A stretch of DNA of 64,000 bases from Metabacillus sp. FJAT-52054 (GTDB taxonomy: Bacteria; Bacillota; Bacilli; Bacillales; Bacillaceae): the NCBI RefSeq assembly GCF_037201815.1, contig NZ_CP147407.1, positions 1,806,723-1,870,722 on the forward strand. Direction: 5' to 3'. A program made the translations under genes and the position numbers. A model generated the notes under the pieces. The model was not told the DNA's origin and searched no databases. It worked only from the letters and a program-made list of their open reading frames with translations. This document shows, piece after piece, positions 49,256-59,350 of the stretch (its first letter is position 1; every line of letters starts with the position of its first letter).

Positions 49256-49588
49256 GTGATTTTAGAAAAAACGACGCGGATGAATTACCTCTTTGATTTT
49301 TATCAGTCACTGCTTACATCGAAGCAGAAGAGCTATATGTCTCTTTATTATCTCGATGATTATTCCCTCGGTGAAATTGCCGAAGAATACAGCGTCAGCA
49401 GACAAGCCGTTTATGATAACATTAAACGGACGGAAGCGATGCTTGAGCAATACGAAGAAAAGCTGCTGCTGCTTCATAAGTTTCAGAAGCGCAATGCAAT
49501 TATGAAACAGCTTAAGGAACTTGCGTCTGAAACGGAACGCGAAGGACAGCTGCTGGATCTTTTTGAAGCGCTGGATAATTTGGAATAA
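49256..49588 (+). CDS. ylxM: YlxM, SRP-associated helix-turn-helix protein
   Basis: The 110-residue protein contains [20 protein letters not shown] and the sigma-factor-like helix-turn-helix [20 protein letters not shown]. YlxM is encoded beside ffh across Firmicutes. In streptococci it modulates SRP GTPase activity. The start is GTG at 49256, behind GGGGAGAG. ffh follows 13 bases after the stop. Confidence 0.92.
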   Translation: MILEKTTRMNYLFDFYQSLLTSKQKSYMSLYYLDDYSLGEIAEEYSVSRQAVYDNIKRTEAMLEQYEEKLLLLHKFQKRNAIMKQLKELASETEREGQLLDLFEALDNLE

Positions 49589-49601
49589 GGAGGCGGTATA
49601 G

Positions 49602-50945
49602 ATGGCTTTCGAAGGATTGGCCGACCGGCTTCAGCAGACCATAACGAAGATTCGCGGCAAAGGAAAAGTTTCCGAGGCCGATGTAAAAGAAATGATGCGG
49701 GAAGTCCGACTTGCTCTGCTTGAAGCGGATGTTAATTTCAAGGTCGTTAAAGACTTTGTCAAACGCGTAAGCGAGCGGGCTGTAGGCCAGGAGGTCATGC
49801 AGAGTCTTACTCCCGGACAGCAGGTTATTAAAGTCGTTAAGGAAGAATTAACGGCATTGATGGGCGGAGAGCAAAGCAAAATTGCTGTTGCGAAAAAACC
49901 TCCGACTGTCATTATGATGGTCGGTCTGCAAGGGGCAGGTAAGACAACGACGACGGGGAAACTTGCTAATCTTCTTAGAAAGAAGCATAACCGCAAACCG
50001 CTTTTGGTCGCTGCAGATATATACCGTCCGGCTGCAATTAAACAGCTGGAAACCCTTGGTAAACAGCTGAATATGGATGTTTTTTCACTTGGAGATCAGA
50101 TTAGTCCTGTTGAAATTGCCAAGCAGGCAATCGCTCATGCGAGGCAGGAACACCATGATTACGTGCTGATTGATACAGCCGGCCGTCTTCATGTTGACGA
50201 AAATCTGATGGACGAACTGACTCAGGTAAAAGAACTGGCAAATCCCGATGAAATTTTCCTTGTGGTTGATGCCATGACCGGACAGGATGCTGTCAATGTT
50301 GCCCAAAGCTTTAACGAGCGCCTCGGACTTACCGGAGTTGTGCTAACGAAGCTTGACGGCGATACGCGCGGCGGTGCTGCCCTGTCTATTCGTGCGGTAA
50401 CCGAAACACCTATTAAATATGTGGGTCTCGGTGAAAAGCTCGATGCGATTGAGGCGTTTCACCCTGAACGGATGGCTTCGAGGATCCTTGGAATGGGGGA
50501 TGTTCTCACCCTGATTGAAAAGGCTCAGGCCAATGTTGATGAAGACAAGGCGAAAGAGCTTGAACAGAAAATGAGAACAGCGAGCTTTACGTTTGATGAT
50601 TTTCTTGAACAGCTTGGGCAGGTCCGCAGCATGGGTCCGCTTGATGAACTTCTTGGAATGATTCCTGGTGCCGGAAAGATGAAGGGACTTAAGAACGTTC
50701 AGGTAGATGAAAAGCAAATCGGTCATGTTGAGGCGATTATCAAGTCCATGACAAAAGAAGAGAAGCAGCATCCGGAGGTCATCAATGCCGGACGCAGAAA
50801 GCGGATTGCGAAGGGAAGCGGCACGTCGGTTCCTGAAGTAAACCGCCTGCTTAAGCAATTTGAAGACATGAAAAAGATGATGAAACAGATGACAAGCATG
50901 TCAAAAGGCAAGAGAAAAGGCGGCATGAAGTTTCCATTCATGTAA
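49602..50945 (+). CDS. ffh: Signal recognition particle protein Ffh
   Basis: Ffh binds signal peptides and the 4.5S-type RNA. The 447-residue protein has an N domain, a G domain with GLQGAGKTTTTGKLA near residue 108, DTAGRLHVDENLMDEL and TKLDGDTRGGAALS, and a C-terminal methionine-rich M domain (GSGTSVPEVNRLLKQF; MKKMMKQMTSM). AAGGAGGCGG precedes the ATG. It pairs with FtsY encoded 1.1 kb upstream. Confidence 0.97.
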   Translation: MAFEGLADRLQQTITKIRGKGKVSEADVKEMMREVRLALLEADVNFKVVKDFVKRVSERAVGQEVMQSLTPGQQVIKVVKEELTALMGGEQSKIAVAKKPPTVIMMVGLQGAGKTTTTGKLANLLRKKHNRKPLLVAADIYRPAAIKQLETLGKQLNMDVFSLGDQISPVEIAKQAIAHARQEHHDYVLIDTAGRLHVDENLMDELTQVKELANPDEIFLVVDAMTGQDAVNVAQSFNERLGLTGVVLTKLDGDTRGGAALSIRAVTETPIKYVGLGEKLDAIEAFHPERMASRILGMGDVLTLIEKAQANVDEDKAKELEQKMRTASFTFDDFLEQLGQVRSMGPLDELLGMIPGAGKMKGLKNVQVDEKQIGHVEAIIKSMTKEEKQHPEVINAGRRKRIAKGSGTSVPEVNRLLKQFEDMKKMMKQMTSMSKGKRKGGMKFPFM

Positions 50946-50971
50946 ATTTTAGGTCTGTTAAGAAAAAACAC

Positions 50972-51000
50972 TTTACAAACCAATGCAACATTGATAATAT
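50972..51000 (+). promoter_or_regulatory. Promoter of rpsP
   Basis: TTTACA at 50972-50977 and TAATAT at 50995-51000 are separated by 17 bases. Confidence 0.6.
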
Positions 51001-51012
51001 ACTATCTTGTGA

Positions 51013-51309
<297 letters not shown>

Positions 51310-51310
51310 G

Positions 51311-51550
51311 ATGAATCAGATGATCGGGTTAATCGAAACAATTGTTAAGCCGCTTGTGGATGATCCGGCTGCGGTTTCGGTTGAAGAGGAAGTTCAGAGC
51401 AAGGTCATTGTGTACCGGCTCACCGTCAGCCGAGATGATGTCGGAAAAGTCATTGGCAAGCAGGGAAGAATTGCAAGAGCCGTTCGTTCCGTTGTGTATG
51501 CAGCGGGGACAAGATCCTCTAAACGAATTCAGCTTGAAATAAACGATTAA
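51311..51550 (+). CDS. khpA: KH-domain RNA-binding protein KhpA
   Basis: The 79-residue protein is almost wholly one KH domain, with IGKQGRIARAVRSVV holding the GxxG loop. In streptococci KhpA partners with KhpB (Jag) and affects cell division and elongation; B. subtilis calls it YlqC. It starts two bases after rpsP and has only a weak ribosome site, so translational coupling is likely. Confidence 0.9.
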   Translation: MNQMIGLIETIVKPLVDDPAAVSVEEEVQSKVIVYRLTVSRDDVGKVIGKQGRIARAVRSVVYAAGTRSSKRIQLEIND

Positions 51551-51558
51551 CTTGAAAA

Positions 51559-51587
51559 AGGCGGGGGATTAACCCCGTCTTTTTTTA
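51559..51587 (+). terminator. Terminator after khpA
   Basis: AGGCGGGG pairs with CCCCGTCT and is followed by seven T. Confidence 0.85.
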
Positions 51588-51671
51588 TGCTCTAAGCTTT
51601 TTGTCCGCTCTTTCTTCTTACATACGAAAAATGATAAAATGGAGAGAGTGTGTTTGAAGGGTGGATGGCGT

Positions 51672-52052
51672 GTGAAGATCATGCAAACGGTATCGGTTAT
51701 GCAGGTTTTGACAGAGAACAGCAGAAATAAATTGCAGGACGGGTTTAATTCAAACCGGGAGCAGCTGCTGAGAGAGTGCGATCAGCTTTATTTTCAGCTG
51801 AAAAAACTCGAGAAAACAAACATAAGCAATGAAATGCGCCAGCAATATAAGAAAGAAATCGAAAAGCGCAAGGATAAAATAAAGATGGTCGACTTTCAAA
51901 TTGATCAGCTGAATACCCTGCCGCTCGGCAGCGAGCTGAAAGAAAAAGAAGTACAGGCAATTGTCGAGCTTGAAGTGGGTAATTCCTGGACAAGCTCTAT
52001 CACTGAAAGAAGCATCATTATTACAGATGGAATCATTACTGAAATACGCTGA
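51672..52052 (+). CDS. ylqD: YlqD-family protein
   Basis: This 126-residue protein is conserved in this position in bacilli but has no assigned function. It has a short N-terminal strand region (KIMQTVSVMQVLTENS), a long charged helix with coiled-coil character at about residues 25-75, and a small C-terminal beta region ending SIIITDGIITEIR. The GTG at 51672 lies about eight bases behind AGGGTGG. An earlier reading from 51639 has no ribosome site. rimM follows after nine bases. Confidence 0.82.
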   Translation: MKIMQTVSVMQVLTENSRNKLQDGFNSNREQLLRECDQLYFQLKKLEKTNISNEMRQQYKKEIEKRKDKIKMVDFQIDQLNTLPLGSELKEKEVQAIVELEVGNSWTSSITERSIIITDGIITEIR

Positions 52053-52061
52053 GGTGACATA

Positions 52062-52592
52062 ATGGAAGGTAAATGGTTTAATGTTGGAAAGATTGTGAAT
52101 ACCCATGGAATCCGCGGAGAAGTGAGAGTCATTTCTGTCACAGATTTTGCAGATGAGCGCTACCAGCCGGGGAAAAAGATTTTTATTTTCGGCGAACAGA
52201 CGACGATACCTAAAGAAGTTGAAATCGAAAGTCACCGCAAGCATAAAAACTTTGACTTGCTGACCTTTAAAGGACATCCGAACATAAATGATGTAGAAGG
52301 CTATAAAGGAATGGTAATCAAGATTCCGGAGTCTGAACTTTCAGAGCTGGATGAAAATGAATTCTATTTCCATGAAATCATCGATTGCATCGTATTCACG
52401 GATGATGGGAAAGAGATTGGAAAAGTAAAAGAAATTCTAACCCCTGGCGCTAATGATGTTTGGGTTATAAAAAGACCCCGTAAAAAAGATTTGCTGATTC
52501 CATATATTAAACAAGTCGTTAAAGAGATTAACCCTTCGGAAAAGAAAATTATCATCACTCCGATGGAAGGTTTGATTGATGATGAGGATTGA
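52062..52592 (+). CDS. rimM: 16S rRNA maturation protein RimM
   Basis: RimM helps form the 30S head with S19. The 176-residue protein begins with [18 protein letters not shown] and has a C-terminal PRC barrel seen in [20 protein letters not shown] and [22 protein letters not shown] precedes the ATG. Its last 11 bases overlap the trmD start. Confidence 0.95.
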   Translation: MEGKWFNVGKIVNTHGIRGEVRVISVTDFADERYQPGKKIFIFGEQTTIPKEVEIESHRKHKNFDLLTFKGHPNINDVEGYKGMVIKIPESELSELDENEFYFHEIIDCIVFTDDGKEIGKVKEILTPGANDVWVIKRPRKKDLLIPYIKQVVKEINPSEKKIIITPMEGLIDDED

Positions 52593-53313
52593 TTTTCTGT
52601 CTATTTTTCCTAAAATGTTTGAAGGGGTGCTCCATCACTCCATCATGAAAAAAGCACAGGAAAAAGAAGCAGTAAAATTTAATGTGATTAATTTCAGGGA
52701 TTATGCAGACAACAAACATCAAACGGTGGATGATTATCCATACGGCGGCGGTGCCGGAATGGTTCTGAAGCCGCAGCCGATTTTCGACGCGGTGCAGGCA
52801 ATTAAAGATACGTCGGCTGCCGAGCCGAGGGTTATACTTGTCTGTCCGCAGGGAGAGCGGTTTAATCAGCAGAAAGCAGAAGAATTGGCTGAAGCGGAAC
52901 ACCTTGTCTTTATTTGCGGGCACTACGAGGGATATGATGAGCGGATCCGTCAGCATCTTGTAACAGATGAAATTTCAATCGGCGATTTTGTCCTTACAGG
53001 AGGAGAGCTTCCGTCCATGACGATTGCTGACAGTGTTGTCCGTTTGCTGCCGGGAGTACTTGGCAATGAAGATTCCCCTGTCCTTGATTCATTCAGCTCA
53101 GGCCTGCTTGAACATCCCCATTACACCCGTCCGGCGGATTTTAGAGGAATGAGAGTGCCGGATACTCTCATATCAGGCAATCATAAGCTGATTGATGAGT
53201 GGCGCGAACAGGAATCCTTGAAGCGGACCTTCGAACGGAGACCGGATTTGCTTGAAACCTATGAACTGTCTGAGAAGCAGCAGAAATATATAGAAAAGCT
53301 TAAAAAACGCTGA
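52582..53313 (+). CDS. trmD: tRNA (guanine-37-N1) methyltransferase
   Basis: TrmD methylates G37 of tRNAs read at CNN codons and prevents frameshifting. The 243-residue protein begins [16 protein letters not shown] and has [31 protein letters not shown] and the SPOUT knot motif [15 protein letters not shown]. Three starts are possible in a row (TTG 52576, ATG 52579, ATG 52582). The last gives the family length and lies 11 bases from GGAAGG; 52579 is equally plausible. Confidence 0.95.
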   Translation: MRIDFLSIFPKMFEGVLHHSIMKKAQEKEAVKFNVINFRDYADNKHQTVDDYPYGGGAGMVLKPQPIFDAVQAIKDTSAAEPRVILVCPQGERFNQQKAEELAEAEHLVFICGHYEGYDERIRQHLVTDEISIGDFVLTGGELPSMTIADSVVRLLPGVLGNEDSPVLDSFSSGLLEHPHYTRPADFRGMRVPDTLISGNHKLIDEWREQESLKRTFERRPDLLETYELSEKQQKYIEKLKKR

Positions 53314-53321
53314 AATTCCAG

Positions 53322-53351
53322 TTGCAAAAGAAAGACAGAATATGATAAGAT
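53322..53351 (+). promoter_or_regulatory. Promoter of rplS
   Basis: TTGCAA at 53322-53327 and TAAGAT at 53346-53351 are 18 bases apart. TGA directly before the -10 makes it extended. Confidence 0.55.
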
Positions 53352-53359
53352 ATCTTTTG

Positions 53360-53803
<444 letters not shown>

Positions 53804-53810
53804 ATTAGAG

Positions 53811-53843
53811 AAAGAGCTTGTTAAAGCAACAAGCTCTTTTTTT
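53811..53843 (+). terminator. Terminator after rplS
   Basis: AAAGAGCTTGTT pairs perfectly with AACAAGCTCTTT, followed by a T run. Confidence 0.9.
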
Positions 53844-53980
53844 ATGAGATAATAAAGGTAAATCCATCATTAAAAAGCAAAAAAACTGAAGCGCTCTGCC
53901 GTTCCCATCAAATATCGAGGTTTTAACTTACCGCTGATGTGCAAAAATAGAATTAGCTGAAGATTGGGATGGTGAGCTGT

Positions 53981-54532
53981 TTGACTAAAGAAAGAAAAGA
54001 GATATTTGAATGGCTCAAAGCGATTGGACTGGCCATTATCATCGCATTTATTATTCGTCATTTTTTGTTTTCCACGGTCGTGGTGGATGGTGAATCCATG
54101 CTTCCTACTCTTAACTCGTATGACCGGATGATCGTAAACAAAGCGGGCTTCTCTCTTTCAGGCCCTAAGAGATTTGACATTGTTGTGTTTCATGCCTCAG
54201 AGGATGAGGATTATATTAAAAGAATCATTGGACTTCCCGGAGATACGGTTGAATATAAGTATGATCAGCTATACATAAATGGCAGGCCGGTAGCTGAACC
54301 CTATTTAAACGAGTATAAAGCTGAGCTGATTGACCCGCCGCTGACTGAAAACTTTACTCTCGAAGAAATAACAGGGCGTAAAAAGGTGCCAAACGGGCAA
54401 GTGTTCGTCATGGGGGACAATCGAAGGATCAGCAAAGACAGCCGTCATATCGGCACAGTGCCGGTGTCGGAGATTATGGGAGAGGCAAGGGTTGTTTACT
54501 GGCCGCTTCCTGAAATGCGTATTGTGAAGTAA
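53981..54532 (+). CDS. Type I signal peptidase (prokaryotic, SipS/LepB type)
   Basis: The enzyme cleaves signal peptides from exported proteins. The 183-residue protein has one N-terminal membrane anchor (about residues 12-31), the catalytic serine in VDGESMLPT (Ser39), the general-base lysine in [11 protein letters not shown] (Lys80), and the [11 protein letters not shown] box. The single anchor is typical of Gram-positive Sip proteins. TTG at 53981 follows GGTGAG. An ATG at 53969 has no good site, so the exact start is uncertain. B. subtilis lacks a sip gene here. Confidence 0.9.
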   Translation: MTKERKEIFEWLKAIGLAIIIAFIIRHFLFSTVVVDGESMLPTLNSYDRMIVNKAGFSLSGPKRFDIVVFHASEDEDYIKRIIGLPGDTVEYKYDQLYINGRPVAEPYLNEYKAELIDPPLTENFTLEEITGRKKVPNGQVFVMGDNRRISKDSRHIGTVPVSEIMGEARVVYWPLPEMRIVK

Positions 54533-54546
54533 AGGAAGGTGTTAAA

Positions 54547-55401
54547 ATGGCTATACAATGGTTTCCCGGCCATATGGCGAAAGCCAGGAGGCAGGTAACA
54601 GAAAAATTAAAGCTGATTGATATTGTTTATGAATTGGTGGATGCAAGGCTGCCTCTTTCATCTAGAAATCCGATGATTGATGAAATTGTTTCAGTCAAAC
54701 CTCGTATCATTTTGCTCAACAAAGCAGATATGGCGGATCCAAGAATAACGAAAGAATGGCTCAGCTATTTTAAAGAAAAAGGAATGCATGCCCTTCCTCT
54801 GGATGCCCAGTCTGGAAAAGGGTTGAAGGACATACTTCCGCTTTCCAAGCTGGTTTTAAAAGAGAAGCTGGACCGTCTTGAAGCAAAAGGTGTTCGGCCC
54901 CGCGCCATCAGAGCGCTCATTATCGGAATTCCCAATGTAGGGAAATCGACGCTGATTAATCGACTGGCCAAGAAAAATATGGCCAAAACAGGAGATCGTC
55001 CAGGTGTTACAACAGCTCAGCAATGGGTAAAGGTTGGCAAAGAAATCGAGCTTCTGGATACACCGGGTATTTTATGGCCGAAATTCGAGGACCAGCTTGT
55101 CGGCTATAAGCTTGCGGTTACTGGAGCAATTAAGGATACCATTTTAAATCTTCAGGATATTACAGTCTATGCCCTGAATTTTTTAAGAGAGAATTATCCT
55201 GAGAGACTTAAGGAGCGTTATGGATTTGAGGAAATTCCTGAGGAAATCGTTGCGGTCTTTGATGAAATCGCCAATCGCAGAGGCTGTATGATGAGCGGGG
55301 GCATAGTCGACTATGACAAAACCTCAGAGCTGGTCCTGCGGGAAATCCGTTCCGAAAAATTGGGTGCCCTGTCTTTCGAAAGACCGGGAGAAGAGATATG
55401 A
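54547..55401 (+). CDS. rbgA: Ribosome biogenesis GTPase RbgA
   Basis: RbgA drives a late step of 50S assembly. The 284-residue protein begins [15 protein letters not shown] and has the circularly permuted order NKAD (G4), then [14 protein letters not shown] (G1), TTAQQ (G2) and DTPGILWP (G3). A C-terminal RNA-binding domain follows ([15 protein letters not shown]). AAAGGAAGGTGTTAAA precedes the ATG. It is 15 bases behind the signal peptidase gene. Confidence 0.95.
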   Translation: MAIQWFPGHMAKARRQVTEKLKLIDIVYELVDARLPLSSRNPMIDEIVSVKPRIILLNKADMADPRITKEWLSYFKEKGMHALPLDAQSGKGLKDILPLSKLVLKEKLDRLEAKGVRPRAIRALIIGIPNVGKSTLINRLAKKNMAKTGDRPGVTTAQQWVKVGKEIELLDTPGILWPKFEDQLVGYKLAVTGAIKDTILNLQDITVYALNFLRENYPERLKERYGFEEIPEEIVAVFDEIANRRGCMMSGGIVDYDKTSELVLREIRSEKLGALSFERPGEEI

Positions 55402-55406
55402 TAAAG

Positions 55407-55437
55407 AGACTTGCATGATGCGAGTCTTTATTTTTTT
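55407..55437 (+). terminator. Terminator after rbgA
   Basis: AGACTTGC pairs with GCGAGTCT around ATGAT and is followed by TTATTTTTTT. Confidence 0.8.
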
Positions 55438-55475
55438 GCCGAAAAACCGATACTATCAAGAAGGAAGTTTATGAA

Positions 55476-56243
55476 ATGAAGCAAACCGTTAAAGAAATTC
55501 AAGCCATTCTTTCTGCTGTGCGTAATTTTGAAGATCCGCTTATTCAGACATATAGCAGGGATGACCGAACTTCTGTAAGAAAGCTTGCTGAACGTCATAA
55601 AGCAAGGCTTATAAAAAAAGCAAAAATGAAAGAAACATTTGAGGAGTTAAAGAGCTTTGAATATGAAGCACGTTCAAAAGGATTTACAACGATAGCGGGA
55701 ATTGACGAAGCAGGGAGAGGGCCCTTGGCGGGTCCAGTTGTAGCGGGTGCCGTCATCCTTCCGGAAGATTTTTATTTGGAGGGACTGAACGATTCAAAGA
55801 AACTATCGGAAGCGAAAAGAGATTTCTTTTTTGACGTCATTCAAAAAGAAGCACTTGCGATTGGTGTGGGAATTGTGGATGCGGATGAAATTGACGAGAT
55901 CAATATTTATCAGGCGGCTAAGAAGGCTATGAAGCTTGCCATACATGACCTGAAATTGAGTCCTGACTATCTTCTGATTGATGCGATGGAGGTAGAGCTT
56001 AATATTCCGCAGGAAAAAATTATTAAAGGAGATGCACGCAGCATTTCCATTGCGGCGGGTTCGATTGTGGCAAAAGTGACCAGGGACAGGATCATGAAGG
56101 ATCTCGCCATTGCTTATCCAGGCTATGGATTTGATCAGAATATGGGCTATGGAACATCAGTGCATCTGGAATCTTTAAGACTTCTCGGTATCACACCCCA
56201 TCACCGAAAAACGTTCAGTCCGGTAAAAGAACATCTAAATTAG
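55476..56243 (+). CDS. rnhB: Ribonuclease HII
   Basis: RNase HII removes ribonucleotides and RNA primers from DNA. The 255-residue protein has an N-terminal extension of about 70 residues and then the type II core: AGIDEAGRGPLAGPVVAGAV with catalytic Asp-Glu, SKKLSEAKRD, LIDAMEV and IAAGSIVAKVTRDR. GAAGGAAG lies about ten bases before the ATG. An out-of-frame ATG sits at 55471. Confidence 0.95.
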   Translation: MKQTVKEIQAILSAVRNFEDPLIQTYSRDDRTSVRKLAERHKARLIKKAKMKETFEELKSFEYEARSKGFTTIAGIDEAGRGPLAGPVVAGAVILPEDFYLEGLNDSKKLSEAKRDFFFDVIQKEALAIGVGIVDADEIDEINIYQAAKKAMKLAIHDLKLSPDYLLIDAMEVELNIPQEKIIKGDARSISIAAGSIVAKVTRDRIMKDLAIAYPGYGFDQNMGYGTSVHLESLRLLGITPHHRKTFSPVKEHLN

Positions 56244-56255
56244 GAGTGAAAACAG

Positions 56256-57716
56256 TTGGATCGAATCACCTCAGCTCTGCTGCCTATATTTACCGCTAAA
56301 GGGACAGGCTCATTTCAGCTTAAAGACGGCCAGCTCGTCATCGGAAAGATAAGTGAACTCTACCCAAATCAGCGTGCACTCATTCAGATTGGTGCAAACA
56401 AGGCTTTAGCTGTTGTTGAAGCGCCGCTGATAAAAGGGGCAGAATATCTTTTTGAGGCAGCAGTTCTGTCAAAAACGGGAGTTCCGAAGCTGAGATTACG
56501 TGAACAGTTGGATACCTCTGGGAATATGGACCGTCTAACCGCAGCCATTAACCGGAGTCTGGGACTGCCTTCTGCAGGCAAAGAGCATTCACAGCTGGCA
56601 GAACGCCTTCTAAGAGCAAATATTCCTTTTTCTGCAGATGAACTGCCTGAAGCTGCAGAATGGCTTAAAAGCGTGCCGGAGAGCTTGAAAGCTGATGGGT
56701 TCAAAACCGTTACGGCTGCATTTGAACGCGGACTTCCCATTACTGGTAATACTCTTTCAGCTTTATTTGAAGCATTGACAGGGGGAACATTGAAAAATGA
56801 TCTTCAGCTGCTGGCTTCAGAATTAGCAGGACAGGATTTGCACAAAGAGAAGCCCAAGGCATTAAGGCAGGTCATTGAGGCCATTCTTGCCGCTCCCGTA
56901 CAGCGAAAAGCCTCTCTGATGATGGATCAGCTCATCCAATGGAATGATGAGCCGCTGTCGGCTGACCATGTAAACGCCTCAGGAATTCTGAAAAAGTTGA
57001 ATACCGCTCCCAATCCTGAAGAAATGCTCAGGACTATTTTTACGGGGGGTGTGGATCAAGAAACATTGCTGTCTTCAGAAGAAAGCAGCTGGCTGGTGAA
57101 TAAAGGCAAAGAGATTGAAGTCCTGGCTCAGCCGAAAGAACTCGTCCGGCTGTTTTCCATGCTTGAAAAATCCCTAACCATGATACAGGATCATTCAAAG
57201 GACGCTTTGCTGAAGGATGCAGCCTTCAGATCCCTCCTGGCAGATGCCGCCGATTTGGAAGGTGCTGCAGGAGAAAGTGCAGAGAAGCTGTCCCGGAAGC
57301 TGAATGGAATCCAGCTTTCTCAGACAGAGCAGCCTGGAGTAACAACAATCTGGCATCATTTTCCGATACAGGATGAGCGCATCCTCTCTGATGTATCGAT
57401 TCAGTTTCAGCTCAGGAAAGATCCTGAGGGGAAAATTGACCCCGCCTTCTGCAAGCTCGTTTTTTATCTGGAACTTGCCAATCTTGGCTCCATTATGGCT
57501 GATGTTCAAATTCAAAACCGAATCGTAACAGCGGTTGTGCATTCAAAGCATGATCTGGGTCCTCTGGCCGCCGGTGCAGCTGCTGAGTTAAAGGCTCAAT
57601 TTCAAAATCTGCCCTATCAATTTTCAGGGATTTCCTTTAAAAGAATAGAGAAGAGCAAAGTTCCTGAACCAGATCTCTATCAAACTCCCAAGAAAGGATT
57701 TGATTTTAAAATATGA
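56256..57716 (+). CDS. ylqG: YlqG, FliK-like C-terminal domain protein
   Basis: This 486-residue protein is conserved beside ylqH in bacilli but has no proven function. The N-terminal two thirds are variable, helical and rich in Ala, Leu and Glu. The last ~110 residues hold strands such as SIQFQLRKDPEG, LVFYLELANLGSIMADVQIQ and NRIVTAVVHSKHDLGPL, which resemble the C-terminal domain of the flagellar hook-length protein FliK. The TTG start at 56256 lies behind AGGAGTG. It overlaps ylqH. The FliK likeness is my reading of the pattern and needs a profile search. Confidence 0.75.
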   Translation: MDRITSALLPIFTAKGTGSFQLKDGQLVIGKISELYPNQRALIQIGANKALAVVEAPLIKGAEYLFEAAVLSKTGVPKLRLREQLDTSGNMDRLTAAINRSLGLPSAGKEHSQLAERLLRANIPFSADELPEAAEWLKSVPESLKADGFKTVTAAFERGLPITGNTLSALFEALTGGTLKNDLQLLASELAGQDLHKEKPKALRQVIEAILAAPVQRKASLMMDQLIQWNDEPLSADHVNASGILKKLNTAPNPEEMLRTIFTGGVDQETLLSSEESSWLVNKGKEIEVLAQPKELVRLFSMLEKSLTMIQDHSKDALLKDAAFRSLLADAADLEGAAGESAEKLSRKLNGIQLSQTEQPGVTTIWHHFPIQDERILSDVSIQFQLRKDPEGKIDPAFCKLVFYLELANLGSIMADVQIQNRIVTAVVHSKHDLGPLAAGAAAELKAQFQNLPYQFSGISFKRIEKSKVPEPDLYQTPKKGFDFKI

Positions 57717-57988
57717 AGGACAGGGAACTGCGCAAGGCAATTGCTCTGAAGTATGAGGGAAACGGGGCGAGGGCTCCAAAGGTAACAGCAAAAGGGCAGG
57801 GGCTGATTGCGGATGAAATCCTCTTAAGGGCGAGGGAGGCCGGAGTTCCTGTCAAAGAAGATCCTTCTCTGGCAGCACTCCTCCAAACCCTTGAAATTCA
57901 GCAGGAAATTCCGGAAGACCTATATGCAGTGGTTGCCGAAATTTTTGCATACATCTACAGGCTTGACAAATTAAAGGAGAAAAATTGA
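57713..57988 (+). CDS. ylqH: YlqH, FlhB C-terminal-domain-like protein
   Basis: The 91-residue protein matches the cytoplasmic end of the type III export protein FlhB: IALKYEGNGARAPKVTAKGQ, IADEILLRAREAGVPVKEDP and IPEDLYAVVAEIFAYIYRLD. It begins just after the point where FlhB carries its NPTH self-cleavage site, so neither membrane part nor cleavage site is present. It is coupled to ylqG by an ATGA overlap. The pairing with a FliK-like protein echoes the FliK-FlhB switch of flagella, but no flagellar genes are nearby. Confidence 0.85.
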   Translation: MKDRELRKAIALKYEGNGARAPKVTAKGQGLIADEILLRAREAGVPVKEDPSLAALLQTLEIQQEIPEDLYAVVAEIFAYIYRLDKLKEKN

Positions 57989-58171
57989 CTGGACTGGTAT
58001 GGCTTAGATGTCACATTTTTTATATTTTCACAAAAACAATTCAGGGTGAAAGATTACGAATTTTTCGAAGGATTTAAAGATTTTGAGTGGAATGGTAGAC
58101 AACCAATCAACTATTTTATAAAATGAAAGCGCAGTCTAATTTAACTGATACATAGGTTAGGAGGATGGGAT

Positions 58172-59332
58172 ATGAATATCCATGAGTACCAGGGAAAAGA
58201 AATCCTCAGAAAATATGGGGTTGCAGTGCCTAACGGGAAAGTCGCGTTCACTGTTGAAGAAGCAGTTGAAGCAGCAAAAGAACTAGGAACACAGGTAACT
58301 GTGGTAAAAGCACAGATTCATGCAGGCGGCCGCGGAAAAGCAGGCGGGGTAAAGGTTGCGAAAAATCTGGATGAGGTAAAAGAATATGCAAGCGAAATCT
58401 TGGGGAAAACACTGATTACCCATCAGACAGGTCCTGAAGGTAAAGAAGTTAAGCGTTTGCTTATCGAGGAAGGCTGCGACATTAAGAAGGAATATTACGT
58501 GGGCCTTGTTCTGGACCGTGATTCCTCCAGAGTCGTTCTGATGGCTTCTGAAGAAGGCGGAACAGAAATTGAAGAAGTGGCTGAAAAAACGCCAGAGAAA
58601 ATTTTTAAAGAATCCGTTGATCCGGCAGTCGGCCTTCAAATGTATCAGGCGCGCCGCATTGCATTCAACATTAACATCCCGCGTGAGCTTGTAGGACAGG
58701 CGGCTAAATTTATGATGAGCCTATATAAAGCGTTCACAGAAAAAGATTGTTCGATCGCAGAAATCAACCCATTGGTTGTAACAGGCGACGGAAAAGTCAT
58801 GGCGCTTGACGCTAAGCTGAACTTCGATGCAAATTCTTTGTACCGTCAAAAAGATGTTCTGGAGTACAGAGATCTTGATGAAGAGGATGCTAAAGAAATT
58901 GAAGCATCCAAATACGACCTAAGCTACATCTCATTAGATGGAAAGATCGGCTGCATGGTTAACGGAGCCGGACTTGCGATGGCTACAATGGATATTATCA
59001 ACTACTACGGCGGAGAACCCGCAAACTTCCTTGATGTTGGGGGCGGCGCGACGGCTGAGAAAGTTACGGAAGCCTTCAAAATCATTTTGTCCGACCAAAA
59101 TGTAAAAGGCATTTTCGTTAACATTTTCGGCGGAATCATGAAATGCGACATCATTGCTGAAGGAGTAGTGGAAGCAACAAAGCAAGTTGGCCTTGAAATT
59201 CCATTGGTTGTGCGTCTGGAAGGCACGAACGTAGAATTGGGCAAACAGATTTTAAAAGATTCAGGATTGAATATTACGGCAGCTGAGTCCATGGCGGATG
59301 GAGCTCAAAAAATCGTTTCTTTAGTAGGCTAA
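58172..59332 (+). CDS. sucC: Succinate-CoA ligase (ADP-forming), beta subunit
   Basis: With SucD this enzyme converts succinyl-CoA to succinate with ATP formation in the TCA cycle. The 386-residue protein has [20 protein letters not shown], the ATP-grasp core [14 protein letters not shown], and the C-terminal [13 protein letters not shown] and [26 protein letters not shown] precedes the ATG. The 183 bases before it hold no clear promoter. Confidence 0.97.
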   Translation: MNIHEYQGKEILRKYGVAVPNGKVAFTVEEAVEAAKELGTQVTVVKAQIHAGGRGKAGGVKVAKNLDEVKEYASEILGKTLITHQTGPEGKEVKRLLIEEGCDIKKEYYVGLVLDRDSSRVVLMASEEGGTEIEEVAEKTPEKIFKESVDPAVGLQMYQARRIAFNINIPRELVGQAAKFMMSLYKAFTEKDCSIAEINPLVVTGDGKVMALDAKLNFDANSLYRQKDVLEYRDLDEEDAKEIEASKYDLSYISLDGKIGCMVNGAGLAMATMDIINYYGGEPANFLDVGGGATAEKVTEAFKIILSDQNVKGIFVNIFGGIMKCDIIAEGVVEATKQVGLEIPLVVRLEGTNVELGKQILKDSGLNITAAESMADGAQKIVSLVG

Positions 59333-59350
59333 GAAAGGCGGGGGATAAAA

